DNA of 64,000 bases from Defluviitalea saccharophila (lineage in GTDB: Bacteria; Bacillota; Clostridia; Lachnospirales; Defluviitaleaceae). The position numbers were made by a program, and so were the translations under genes. Below, piece by piece: positions 36,685 to 45,118 of the stretch (within the stretch, counting starts at the first letter, position 1; every line of letters begins with the position of its first letter). Under the pieces are notes generated by a model, which was not told the origin of the DNA, did no database searches, and was given only the letters and a program-made list of their open reading frames with translations. The DNA is taken from NCBI RefSeq assembly GCF_038396635.1, contig NZ_CP121687.1:2408592-2472591 (forward strand). The letters run 5' to 3'.

Positions 36685-37398
36685 TTGAAGATATTGGCAT
36701 TGGACTCATCGGGCAATGTAGCCTCTGTAGCTATTATAGAAGACGATAAATTATTAATCGAGCTTACAATGAATTATAAAAAGACCCATTCACAAACACT
36801 TTTGCCTATGATTGATTCTATTTGCAAAATGGTGAATGTGGATTTAGAGTCTTTAGATTATATTGCAGCAGCCAGCGGTCCCGGTTCTTTTACGGGCCTT
36901 AGAATAGGGGTTGCGACTGCAAAGGGACTCGCATATGCCCTTAATAAACCGATCATTGGAGTTCCAACCCTCGATGGGCTGGCATATAATATTACATATA
37001 CCGACTATTTAATATGTCCGATTATGGATGCAAAAAGGAACCAAGTGTATACAGCCTTCTATTTATGGGAAAAGGATGTTTTAAAAAGGCAGTCGGACTA
37101 TTTAGCCATTGAGATTAATGAGTGTATCAAAAAAGCCAAAGAGTATAATAAACCCATCATTTTCTTAGGAGATGGAGTTCCTGTATACAAGGACAGAATA
37201 AAAGAAGCAATAGGGGATTGGCAGTACTATTTTGCGCCCCAGTCCTGCAATATGCAAAAGGCATCATCTATTGGAAGTTTAGGAATGCTTCTTGCTAAGG
37301 AAGGAAAATTCCAGGATTCTATGGAGTTTGTGCCTTTTTACCTAAGAAAATCTCAGGCAGAAAGAGAATACGAAGCTAAGACAAGGGGAATTCTATGA
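36685..37398 (+). CDS. tsaB: tRNA t6A synthesis protein TsaB
   Basis: A 237-residue ASKHA-fold protein with M-K-I-L-A-L-D-S-S-G-N-V-A at the N-terminus and A-A-S-G-P-G-S-F-T-G-L-R-I-G-V-A-T-A-K-G-L-A at about residues 61-82. It is the inactive paralogue of TsaD that scaffolds the t6A complex. Translation probably starts at the TTG at 36685, two bases after the tsaE stop, so coupling is likely. Confidence 0.94.
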   Translation: MKILALDSSGNVASVAIIEDDKLLIELTMNYKKTHSQTLLPMIDSICKMVNVDLESLDYIAAASGPGSFTGLRIGVATAKGLAYALNKPIIGVPTLDGLAYNITYTDYLICPIMDAKRNQVYTAFYLWEKDVLKRQSDYLAIEINECIKKAKEYNKPIIFLGDGVPVYKDRIKEAIGDWQYYFAPQSCNMQKASSIGSLGMLLAKEGKFQDSMEFVPFYLRKSQAEREYEAKTRGIL

Positions 37399-37841
37399 TC
37401 AAGATAATTCCAATGAAAGAAGAGCATATCCCTGGAATCCATGAAATTGAAAAAAGCTGTTTTACAATTCCCTGGTCTAAGGAAGCCTTTGAAAAAGAAT
37501 TAAGGGAGAACCCCCTAGCGTATTACATTGTAGCAGAACTAGAAAATACTGTTTTAGGATACGCAGGCATGTGGGTGATTGCAGACGAAGGTCATATTAC
37601 GAATATAGCAGTACATCCTGATTTTCAGCATCAGGGTGTGGGAACTTTATTAATGAAGCATCTTATAGACGAAGCCAGAAGTAAGAACTTCTTTGGTCTT
37701 ACTTTGGAAGTAAGGGAAAGCAATGTCAAAGCACAGAATTTATATAAAAAATTTGGTTTTATCAATGAAGGACTAAGAAAAGGGTATTATCAGGATACAG
37801 GGGAAAATGCTATTATCATGTGGAAATATTTTAATAATTAA
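37395..37841 (+). CDS. rimI: Ribosomal protein S18-alanine N-acetyltransferase
   Basis: A 148-residue GNAT enzyme with the acetyl-CoA loop V-H-P-D-F-Q-H-Q-G-V-G-T-L-L-M (about 76-90) and the RimI-type segment L-E-V-R-E-S-N-V-K-A-Q-N-L-Y-K-K-F-G-F. Its ATG overlaps the tsaB stop by four bases. In E. coli RimI acetylates the N-terminus of ribosomal protein S18; in Firmicutes the target may be wider. Confidence 0.93.
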   Translation: MIKIIPMKEEHIPGIHEIEKSCFTIPWSKEAFEKELRENPLAYYIVAELENTVLGYAGMWVIADEGHITNIAVHPDFQHQGVGTLLMKHLIDEARSKNFFGLTLEVRESNVKAQNLYKKFGFINEGLRKGYYQDTGENAIIMWKYFNN

Positions 37842-37868
37842 AACGTCTTCTAAGCCAGAAGACGTTTT
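37840..37868. terminator. Intrinsic terminator after rimI
   Basis: AAAACGTCTTCT (37840-37851) pairs exactly with AGAAGACGTTTT (37857-37868). Confidence 0.88.
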
Positions 37869-37969
37869 ATTATAGGGGAGAAAGTTGTCATATTAACAAA
37901 AACATTTTGAATTAAGAGGAAATCAATCTTCCTTATTGAATATAATAGTATAGAGAAAGGAGTGGAAAT

Positions 37970-40396
37970 ATGAAGAAATTTCGCGAATTATCCTATAGAG
38001 ATCTGAAGAAATTTATCAATCCCTCGGATTTTGATTTTAGAACCACCGATGAACTGGAACCAATGGAAGGCATTATCGGCCAGGAAAGAGCAGTCAAAGC
38101 AGTAGAGTTCGGACTGAATATCAAAATGAGGGGCTATAATATTTATATGTCAGGTCCAACCGGTTCAGGCAAAACCACTTATGCAAAATCCTGCGTTAAA
38201 GAAGTAGCTAAAAATGAACCAGTTCCTTATGATTGGTGTTATGTATACAATTTCACTAAACCGAGCAATCCTTTAGCCCTCCGTTTTCCTCCAGGATTAG
38301 GAAAAGAATTTCGAGATGATATGGATGAACTCATTGAGTTCTTACTTGAAGAGATTCCAAAGGCATTTAATTCAGAAGAATATGAGAAAGAAAAAGCAGA
38401 AATTATAAAACGCTATCAAACCAATAAAGAAGAAATCATTAAAAAAATGAAAGAAAGAGCAAAGGAATTAGGCTTTGGCGTAAAGGTCACCAATTCAGGC
38501 ATATATTTTCTTCCGCTTATTGATGGAGAGGCGATTGATGAAAGTGAATATGATGCTTTAAATGAAGAAATAAAAGATAGATTCTCAAAAGTGACAGAGG
38601 AAATTCAAGACGAAGTATCGGAAATTGTGAAGGTTTTAAGAGATTTGGAAAAAAAGGCAAAGCAGGAGATAGAAGATTTAGAGTATAAGATTGGGCTCTT
38701 TGCAGTAGGGCATCATATCAGCGCTTTAAAAGAAAAATATAAAGAATTTGATAGAGTCAATAAATACTTAGAAGCGGTTCAGGAAGATATTTTAGAAAAT
38801 ATTGAGGAATTTTTGGATAGTGAGACTGAAGAAGAAGATCAAATATCTTCCATCCTTCCTTTTGTAATCAAAAAGAATATTGAAGACGTTATTATAAAAT
38901 ATAGAGTTAATTTATTTATAGACAATACAGACACAAAAGGTGCACCTGTTATTATAGATTTTAATCCTACCTACAATAAATTAATTGGTCAAATTGAATA
39001 CGACAACGAATTTGGAAATTTAACCACGGATTTTACCAAAATAAAACCCGGACTCTTTCATCAAGCTAATGGAGGTTATTTAATTCTTCAGGCTATGGAT
39101 GTATTAACGAATACCCAGTCCTGGGAAGCCATAAAAAGAGTATTAAAAACAAAAGAAGTCAGTATTGAAAGTTTAAGAGAGCTAATTGGTCTTACAGCTG
39201 TTTCTTCCTTAAAACCGGAAGCCATCCCCGTAGAAGTAAAGGTCATTATGGTCGGAAGCAGCTATATATATAATATACTATATGAATATGATGAGGATTT
39301 TAAAAAGTTATTTAAAATCCGTGCAGATTTTGACTCGGAGATGTCAAACAACTTCGAAAATGTTAAAATGCTTGCCAGATTTATACGCTCTTACTGTCAG
39401 AGAGAAAAAACGGCACCTTTTGATGCCGGAGCAGTTGCCAAGGTCGTGGAATATGCCTCCAGAATAGCGGAGAATCAAGAAAAATTGACTACCAGATTTA
39501 ACAGTATTGTAGAGATTTTATGTGAGGCCAATACATGGGCAAAAATCGATCAAAAAGATATTGTCACATCGGAACATGTTGAAAAGGCGATCATAGAAAA
39601 AGAAAAACGCTCCAATCTTTATGAAGAAAAGATGGAAGAAATGATGAATGAAAACATCATTATGATTGATTGTGACGGACAGAAAATCGGGCAAATCAAC
39701 GGTCTTGCGGTATTGGATACGGGGGATTATGTATTTGCAAAACCATCGAGAATTACCGCTACGACTTATATGGGGCAATCGGGCATTATTAATATTGAAA
39801 AAGAAGCTGAAATGAGCGGAAAAGTGCATAATAAAGGGGTACATGTCCTAGCCGGTTATTTAGGTCAGACCTATGCTCAAGAGTTTCCACTTTCCCTTTC
39901 TTGCAGAATTTGTTTTGAACAAAACTACTATGGTGTTGACGGTGACAGTGCATCCAGTACGGAATTATATGCTATTTTGTCAAGCCTTGCTGAAGTGCCT
40001 ATTAAACAAGGTATTGCCGTTACCGGTTCTATTAATCAAAGAGGAGAAATTCAACCCATCGGCGGTGTATCCTACAAGATAGAGGGATTCTTTAAATTAT
40101 GTAAAGCGAGAGGATTAACCGGAGAACAAGGGGTTATTATACCTTATCAGAATGTAAAAGATTTAGTCTTAAAAGATGAGGTTATAGAAGCTGTTAAAGA
40201 AGGAAAATTTCATATCTACCCAATACGCCATATCGATGAAGGTATAGAAATATTAACGGGAGTTCCTGCAGGACAAAAAGGAGAAAACGGAAGATATCCG
40301 GAGGACAGTATCCATGGAAAGGTATATAATAAGCTGAAACGCTTTTATCGAGGCAGTCTTACTGAAACTAAAAGAATTGGTGGAAAAAGGAAGTAA
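37970..40396 (+). CDS. Lon-like ATP-dependent protease (LonB-like, AAA_32 family)
   Basis: An 808-residue AAA+ protease with an N-terminal P-loop (G-P-T-G-S-G-K-T-T-Y-A, about residues 62-72), a long charged coiled-coil insertion (about 120-280), the rest of the AAA+ module and a C-terminal Lon-type Ser-Lys protease domain: G-D-S-A-S-S-T-E-L with the catalytic Ser and G-G-V-S-Y-K-I-E-G with the catalytic Lys. No Lon N-terminal (LAN) domain is present. It should degrade selected proteins in the cytosol; the specific substrates are unknown. It follows the tsa/rimI unit with its own start site (GAAAGGAGTGG). Confidence 0.9.
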   Translation: MKKFRELSYRDLKKFINPSDFDFRTTDELEPMEGIIGQERAVKAVEFGLNIKMRGYNIYMSGPTGSGKTTYAKSCVKEVAKNEPVPYDWCYVYNFTKPSNPLALRFPPGLGKEFRDDMDELIEFLLEEIPKAFNSEEYEKEKAEIIKRYQTNKEEIIKKMKERAKELGFGVKVTNSGIYFLPLIDGEAIDESEYDALNEEIKDRFSKVTEEIQDEVSEIVKVLRDLEKKAKQEIEDLEYKIGLFAVGHHISALKEKYKEFDRVNKYLEAVQEDILENIEEFLDSETEEEDQISSILPFVIKKNIEDVIIKYRVNLFIDNTDTKGAPVIIDFNPTYNKLIGQIEYDNEFGNLTTDFTKIKPGLFHQANGGYLILQAMDVLTNTQSWEAIKRVLKTKEVSIESLRELIGLTAVSSLKPEAIPVEVKVIMVGSSYIYNILYEYDEDFKKLFKIRADFDSEMSNNFENVKMLARFIRSYCQREKTAPFDAGAVAKVVEYASRIAENQEKLTTRFNSIVEILCEANTWAKIDQKDIVTSEHVEKAIIEKEKRSNLYEEKMEEMMNENIIMIDCDGQKIGQINGLAVLDTGDYVFAKPSRITATTYMGQSGIINIEKEAEMSGKVHNKGVHVLAGYLGQTYAQEFPLSLSCRICFEQNYYGVDGDSASSTELYAILSSLAEVPIKQGIAVTGSINQRGEIQPIGGVSYKIEGFFKLCKARGLTGEQGVIIPYQNVKDLVLKDEVIEAVKEGKFHIYPIRHIDEGIEILTGVPAGQKGENGRYPEDSIHGKVYNKLKRFYRGSLTETKRIGGKRK

Positions 40397-40528
40397 ATTA
40401 CAAAAACCACAAATCAAATCAAATTTTACCTCTATACATGTGAAAAAGCGGAGGGTATAATAGATACAAGGGATTTACCGAAGAAATAAGCTTTCTATAG
40501 CATTTAGAAGATTTGATGGAGGGCAAAC

Positions 40529-40756
40529 ATGAAAAAATACAAAAAAGTATCTATCGAAAAAGAGATCGTAGAAGAAGTATACTGCAATATTTGTGGAGAA
40601 AAAATTGCCAAAAATAGTCATAATCATTTTGAAGATTTCCTCCATATAGAAAAGGTTTGGGGATATGATTCAAAAAAGGATGGAAAAAAAGACGACTTTG
40701 ACGTTTGCCAGCATTGCTATGAAGAATGGGTAAAAACATTTAAGATTTCCATATAA
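40529..40756 (+). CDS. Small protein with two CxxC pairs (zinc-ribbon-like)
   Basis: A 75-residue protein with C-N-I-C-G (residues 19-23) and C-Q-H-C (residues 61-64), spaced like a small zinc ribbon, and a highly charged middle (K-K-D-G-K-K-D-D-F-D). The start follows GGAGGGCAA. It is a free-standing gene with its own terminator, between the Lon-like protease and zur. I do not recognise the family beyond the likely zinc site. Confidence 0.7.
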   Translation: MKKYKKVSIEKEIVEEVYCNICGEKIAKNSHNHFEDFLHIEKVWGYDSKKDGKKDDFDVCQHCYEEWVKTFKISI

Positions 40757-40769
40757 GCTTTTGGTCTTG

Positions 40770-40815
40770 CAATCCTTACAAATCTGTTATACAGTATTTG
40801 TAAGGTTGTTTTTTT
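40770..40815 (+). terminator. Intrinsic terminator of the small zinc-ribbon gene
   Basis: CAATCCTTACAAAT (40770-40783) pairs with ATTTGTAAGGTTG (40796-40808) with one interruption, followed by TTTTTTT. Confidence 0.85.
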
Positions 40816-40839
40816 GAAATACTTTCCTATTTCAAAGGT

Positions 40840-40864
40840 GCCTGCGGTATTTGCAGGCTTTTTG
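40840..40864 (+). terminator. Second terminator-like hairpin upstream of the Fur-family gene
   Basis: GCCTGC (40840-40845) pairs with GCAGGC (40853-40858), followed by TTTTT. It ends only about 40 bases before the regulator's start codon and may be a tandem terminator or an attenuator. Confidence 0.55.
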
Positions 40865-40904
40865 TAAAATAGATGAACAGCCCTTTTCTTAGGAGTGACA
40901 AAGG

Positions 40905-41345
40905 ATGAATTTAAGTGAAGTAAAAGACAATTTAAAAAGTCAAGGCTATAAATTGACAAATCAGCGCAAGGCAATTCTGGATGTTTTAATGGATTATAAA
41001 GGACATGTTCTGTCTGCAGAGGAAATTTATGAAAAAACCAAAGAAAGATATTCCAAAACCAATGTTTCAACCATCTATCGAAATCTGGAAATACTGGAGA
41101 ATGTCAATCTTGTTCATAGAATTAATATGAATGGAGAAGCTTCTAAATATAAACTGGTATGTAATGATAAGCACCATCATCATATTATTTGCAAAGATTG
41201 TGGAAAATCGCAGATTATAGATTTTTGCCCTTTAAAGACTATCAATGATGAATTTAAAGATGAAGAGTTTGTTTTAACGGACCACCGTTTTGAACTCTAT
41301 GGATATTGTAAAGAATGTGTAAAAAAGAAGAATGAACAGGGTTAA
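40905..41345 (+). CDS. zur: Fur-family metal regulator, probably Zur
   Basis: A 146-residue Fur-family repressor: winged helix in residues 1-80 (L-T-N-Q-R-K-A-I-L-D-V-L; T-N-V-S-T-I-Y-R-N-L-E), then the metal region with H-H-H-H-I-I-C-K-D-C-G and a second C-x-x-C near the C-terminus (Y-C-K-E-C-V), which together make the structural zinc site and sensing sites. It is convergent with znuB and tail-overlaps it, so I infer zinc control (Zur). Fur or PerR cannot be excluded by sequence alone. Confidence 0.8.
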   Translation: MNLSEVKDNLKSQGYKLTNQRKAILDVLMDYKGHVLSAEEIYEKTKERYSKTNVSTIYRNLEILENVNLVHRINMNGEASKYKLVCNDKHHHHIICKDCGKSQIIDFCPLKTINDEFKDEEFVLTDHRFELYGYCKECVKKKNEQG

Positions 41346-41366
41346 GCCTGCTCATTCTTCTTTTTT
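41321..41366. terminator. Bidirectional terminator embedded in the ends of zur and znuB
   Basis: Bases 41321-41340 and 41347-41366 are reverse complements except for one mismatch, with A-rich and T-rich ends. The hairpin lies inside the last codons of both convergent genes, so each protein ends in K-K-K-N-E-Q. Confidence 0.85.
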
Positions 41367-42175
41367 GTTGCAGAGTTTTTAAGATGTTTAAAGAATAAAA
41401 CAGATACAAGGATGAGTACTGCCAGTAAAACAATGGTTCCGCCCGAAGCCAGTTCAAAATAGTAGGAGATTATAATTCCTAAAATAATTGCAGTTTGCGA
41501 AAAAATAATAGAAAGAAAAGCGGCATGTTTAAAGCTGTGGGCAATTTGAAGACTTGCAGCTACAGGAAGCACCATTAAGGAAGATACGAGGAGTATTCCT
41601 ACAATACGCATGGACAGAGTAATTGTAACTGCTATTAACACAATAAAAAATAAATTAATGCCTTTTACAGGAACCCCCGATAAAAGAGCAGCTTCTTCAT
41701 CAAATGCCATGTAAAATAACTCTTTATAAAGAAGTCCTATAGAAATAATCACCAGAATCCCTAAACCTAAAATCACCCATAAATCCGATGGAAGCACAGT
41801 GGTTATGTTTCCGAACAAATAACCAAACAGGTCAAAACTGATCGATTTTGCAAGACTGATTAATATAACGGCAAGCCCTATTCCAAAAGACATTATGATA
41901 GAAATGGACAGTTCGGCGTATTTTTCATAGCTTTTTCTTAATTTCTCCATTGCCAGGGCGGCAATTACAGAAAAAGCAAGCGTGACCCCCAGGGGAGATA
42001 TATTTAGAAGTATTCCGGCGGCAATTCCTGAGAGGGCTACATGGGATAATCCGTCTCCAATAAGGGACATTCTTCTAAGGACAATAAATATGCCCATAAG
42101 AGGGCATAAAAAGCCAATAATCACTCCGGCAAGAAGAGCCCGCTGCATAAAGCTGTAGGTTAATATTTCAAACAC
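41342..42175 (-). CDS. znuB: Zinc ABC transporter, permease ZnuB
   Basis: A 277-residue membrane protein with eight or more hydrophobic segments, matching the ABC-3 metal permease family (early F-L-C-P-L-M-G-I-F-I-V-L-R-R-M-S-L-I-G-D and G-L-S-H-V-A-L-S-G-I-A). It is the last gene of the znuA-znuC-znuB unit. Its last residues, K-K-K-N-E-Q-A, are set by the terminator shared with zur. Confidence 0.93.
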   Translation of the reverse strand: MFEILTYSFMQRALLAGVIIGFLCPLMGIFIVLRRMSLIGDGLSHVALSGIAAGILLNISPLGVTLAFSVIAALAMEKLRKSYEKYAELSISIIMSFGIGLAVILISLAKSISFDLFGYLFGNITTVLPSDLWVILGLGILVIISIGLLYKELFYMAFDEEAALLSGVPVKGINLFFIVLIAVTITLSMRIVGILLVSSLMVLPVAASLQIAHSFKHAAFLSIIFSQTAIILGIIISYYFELASGGTIVLLAVLILVSVLFFKHLKNSATKKKNEQA

Positions 42176-42208
42176 TATAAAACTCCTTTCGTTAGAAGGC
42201 TTTACCCA

Positions 42209-42958
42209 TTAATGATGATGATGCAGTAAGTGCATTTTTTCACCATATACCTGAGAAAGAATACTTGAAATAGGTATATCCGAATCCTTATCATGGACGA
42301 TCAATTTCTTTTCTCCCATGCAGGCTACACGATTTGCTTTTTCTGTTATGACACCTATATCATGGGAAATCATCACGATCGTAATATGCATATTTTCATT
42401 CAGATCCTTTAAAAGCTCATAAAAGCTGTCTTGAGAATGGATATCGATTCCTACCGTAGGCTCGTCCAAAAAGATCATTTGAGGGGAACTTACCAATGTT
42501 CTTGCTATGAATACTCTTTGCTGCTGTCCACCGGAAAGATTTCCGATGAGTCTTTTGCTGTATTCCTTCATGCCTACCAGTTCAAGGGCTTCATATACCC
42601 TTTCCATATGCTGTTTCTTTATTCTTTTAAAGAGACCAAGTTGAGGATATAAATTTGCAGAAACGACTTCTTCTACAGTGGCTGGAAAGCTGGTATTAAA
42701 AGAAGCTGCTTTTTGCGCGACATAGCCGATTTTTCCCCAGTCTTTAAAAGAGTCAATAGGCTGCCCAAATAATTTTATACTTCCTTTTGTAGGTTTTAAT
42801 AAGCCGAGGATGATTTTAAGAAGGGTACTTTTGCCCGAGCCGTTAGGACCGACGATGCCAATATAATCCCCGCTGTTGATTTCAAAATTGATGTTGTCCA
42901 ATATCAACTTGTCATCGTATCCAAAGGATAAATTATTAATTTCAAGTATTTTATCCAT
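42209..42958 (-). CDS. znuC: Zinc ABC transporter, ATPase ZnuC
   Basis: A 249-residue ABC ATPase with Walker A G-P-N-G-S-G-K-S-T (about 37-45), signature L-S-G-G-Q-Q-Q-R, Walker B M-I-F-L-D-E-P-T-V-G-I-D and switch His in M-I-S-H-D. It ends in a short His-rich tail (H-L-L-H-H-H-H) that could bind zinc. It lies two bases after znuA. Confidence 0.93.
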   Translation of the reverse strand: MDKILEINNLSFGYDDKLILDNINFEINSGDYIGIVGPNGSGKSTLLKIILGLLKPTKGSIKLFGQPIDSFKDWGKIGYVAQKAASFNTSFPATVEEVVSANLYPQLGLFKRIKKQHMERVYEALELVGMKEYSKRLIGNLSGGQQQRVFIARTLVSSPQMIFLDEPTVGIDIHSQDSFYELLKDLNENMHITIVMISHDIGVITEKANRVACMGEKKLIVHDKDSDIPISSILSQVYGEKMHLLHHHH

Positions 42959-42960
42959 AA

Positions 42961-43911
42961 CTATTCTCCTAAAGCTTTTATTAAAGCATCCAGATTTTCT
43001 CTCATCACACTGAAATAATCTTTGCCTTCATCTAAATCCTTTTGGGTTAAGCCGCTTAAATCATTAAGAACCGAGGACGTTGCCCCAGTCTCTTTTACAA
43101 TAACTTCTGCCAGTTTTGGACTTGCCAAGGTTTCAAAAAAGATATATTGGATATTGTGCTCCTTGATAAAATCTGAAATCTTTGCCATCTGAGAAGGTGT
43201 AGGTTCTGCTTGTGGAGACAGACCGGAGATAGAAAGTTGTTTAAGTCCGTATCGGTTTGCCATATAACCAAAAGCAGCGTGGGATACAACAATTTCTTTC
43301 CTTGGGAGTTTGGAGAGTTCAGTGCGATATTGGTTATCAAGCTCTAAAAGGTTGTTCTTTAATGTTTCAAAGTTGTTTTCATAAAATGCTTTATTTTCTA
43401 CATCAACTTTAACAAGAGCATTTTTTATATTTTCAGATTGTATGATTGCATTGATCGGATCAAGCCATACATGAGGATCATATGAACCATGTTCATGTTC
43501 ATCTTCAAGTTCATCCTCAAGTTCATGTTCTTCTTCCTCAAAGGTTAACGGCTCAATATTTTCTGAGGCATTGACAACTGTTAATCCGGGATTATTAATA
43601 GAAGCAATAACTTTTTCAGCCCATGATTCCATCCCAAGGCCGTTATAGACGAGGATATCTGCTTTCTCCATTTGACCCATTAATTTTGCAGAAGGTTCCC
43701 AGTCATGGGGTTCGGAACCGGGAGGCACTATAAGATGAATATCCACTTTGTCTTGTCCAATCTTTTTAGCAAAATCATATAAGGGATATATGCTGGTATA
43801 CACCGTTACTAAATTTTCAGCCTTAGGAGAAGACTCCTTGTGTGCTGAACAACCGGATAAAGCAAATATAGAAAAACTAAATACCATCATACATAATAAA
43901 AATCTTTTCAT
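42961..43911 (-). CDS. znuA: Zinc ABC transporter, substrate-binding lipoprotein ZnuA
   Basis: A 316-residue cluster A-I metal-binding lipoprotein with lipobox L-S-G-C (C21). The metal ligands fit the family: G-S-E-P-H-D-W-E-P, H-V-W-L-D-P-I-N and V-S-H-A-A-F-G-Y. Between them lies an acidic and His-containing loop (E-E-E-E-H-E-L-E-D-E-L-E-D-E-H-E-H, about residues 130-147), typical of zinc rather than manganese binders. It heads the operon. A palindrome overlaps the promoter area upstream. Confidence 0.94.
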   Translation of the reverse strand: MKRFLLCMMVFSFSIFALSGCSAHKESSPKAENLVTVYTSIYPLYDFAKKIGQDKVDIHLIVPPGSEPHDWEPSAKLMGQMEKADILVYNGLGMESWAEKVIASINNPGLTVVNASENIEPLTFEEEEHELEDELEDEHEHGSYDPHVWLDPINAIIQSENIKNALVKVDVENKAFYENNFETLKNNLLELDNQYRTELSKLPRKEIVVSHAAFGYMANRYGLKQLSISGLSPQAEPTPSQMAKISDFIKEHNIQYIFFETLASPKLAEVIVKETGATSSVLNDLSGLTQKDLDEGKDYFSVMRENLDALIKALGE

Positions 43912-43933
43912 AGCGAACAGTCTCCTTAATCAA

Positions 43934-43960
43934 TCTAAATGCAACATTTTTGCATTTAGA
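43934..43960. promoter_or_regulatory. Candidate Zur operator upstream of znuA
   Basis: TCTAAATGCA (43934-43943) and TGCATTTAGA (43951-43960) are exact reverse complements with a 7-base spacer. The site lies 23-49 bases before the znuA start, just downstream of a plausible minus-strand promoter (TTGGAA, 16-base spacer, GATAAT). A repressor bound there would block transcription. It does not match the Bacillus Zur box consensus closely. Confidence 0.55.
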
Positions 43961-44106
43961 ACATTATCTTATGAATATCACAAATTCCAAAAAAATGCAA
44001 GGGGTATTTATTGATGGGCTTTTTTTTGATACAATGAACGTATTCCATTTTGGATATACTATTATAATAAGCAATTATTGCAAAATATATTTTGAGGAGA
44101 TTATTT

Positions 44107-45024
44107 ATGTTGGATGTATGTCTTTTAGGTACAGGAGGAATGATGCCCCTGCCAAATAGATGGCTTACAGCTTTGCTGATACGATATAACGGAAGGAAGC
44201 TTCTGATCGATTGTGGAGAGGGTACTCAAATTACTTTAAAAATGTTAGGATGGGGCTTTAAGACAATAGACACCATTTGTTTTACCCATTATCACGGAGA
44301 TCATGTTACGGGACTTGCCGGACTTTTATTGACCATTGGAAATTCAGGAAGAACCGAGCCGATTACATTAATAGGCCCTGCAGGATTAGAAAAAGTTGTT
44401 CAGGGGTTAACGATTATCGCGCCGGAATTGCCTTTTGAACTAAAATTTATAGAGCTTTCTGAGGAAACAAGTATTCCCTCAGGGGATCTTTTAATAAAAG
44501 CCGTACCAGTAGAGCACACCATTTCTTGTTTTGCCTATGTGATAGAGCTTCAAAGGCGTCCTAAGTTTAAGCCAGATCAAGCAAAGGCACTTAATATCCC
44601 CACCCGTTTTTGGAAGGAGCTCCAAAGAGGGGAAACGGTCGAATGGAATGGCAGCATTTATACACCCGATATGGTTTCAGGGGATAAACGGAAAGGGATT
44701 AAAGTGGCCTACTGCACGGACAGCCGTCCTACTTTAGGACTGATGGATGCTATTTATAAAGCGGATTTATTTGTGTGCGAGGGAATGTATGGGGATGACG
44801 AAGACAAGCCTCAGGCACAAAAAAATAAGCATATGACCTTCTCGGAAGCAGCATATTTAGCAAAGGAAGGGGAAGTAGAGGAGTTGTGGCTGACCCATTT
44901 TAGTCCTGCGTTATCGGAACCGGAAGCCTATTTAAGTGTAGCCACAGACATTTTTCCTAATACAAAATTAGGAGAAGAACGCATGATTAAGAATTTAAGT
45001 TTTATACAGGAAAAAAATGCATAA
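44107..45024 (+). CDS. rnz: Ribonuclease Z
   Basis: A 305-residue metallo-beta-lactamase-fold nuclease with the metal motif T-H-Y-H-G-D-H-V-T-G-L and the downstream ligand residues in P-V-E-H-T-I-S, C-T-D-S-R-P and L-T-H-F-S. RNase Z cuts the 3' trailer of tRNA precursors that lack an encoded CCA, and several tRNAs in this window (for example the Glu, Thr, Leu and Arg genes) have no encoded CCA. The ATG at 44107 follows GAGGAG; an upstream TTG in frame lies inside that site. Confidence 0.93.
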   Translation: MLDVCLLGTGGMMPLPNRWLTALLIRYNGRKLLIDCGEGTQITLKMLGWGFKTIDTICFTHYHGDHVTGLAGLLLTIGNSGRTEPITLIGPAGLEKVVQGLTIIAPELPFELKFIELSEETSIPSGDLLIKAVPVEHTISCFAYVIELQRRPKFKPDQAKALNIPTRFWKELQRGETVEWNGSIYTPDMVSGDKRKGIKVAYCTDSRPTLGLMDAIYKADLFVCEGMYGDDEDKPQAQKNKHMTFSEAAYLAKEGEVEELWLTHFSPALSEPEAYLSVATDIFPNTKLGEERMIKNLSFIQEKNA

Positions 45025-45026
45025 TC

Positions 45027-45035
45027 GTGGTATAA
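45027..45035 (+). promoter_or_regulatory. Extended -10 element before the sigma-factor operon
   Basis: TGG-TATAAT (45027-45035) forms an extended -10 box with no clear -35. It lies 84 bases upstream of the sigma gene start. Confidence 0.5.
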
Positions 45036-45118
45036 TAGTATTATTTCAGACTTTAAAATGCATTAAGTCGTATCTGGTATAAGAGGTCTTAAAAGCTTAT
45101 ATACTGGCGGTGAAATCT

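Noticed and set aside
43950-44159. ORF on the plus strand upstream of rnz
   Set aside because: It overlaps the znuA promoter region and the rnz start, with no ribosome site and no recognisable domain.
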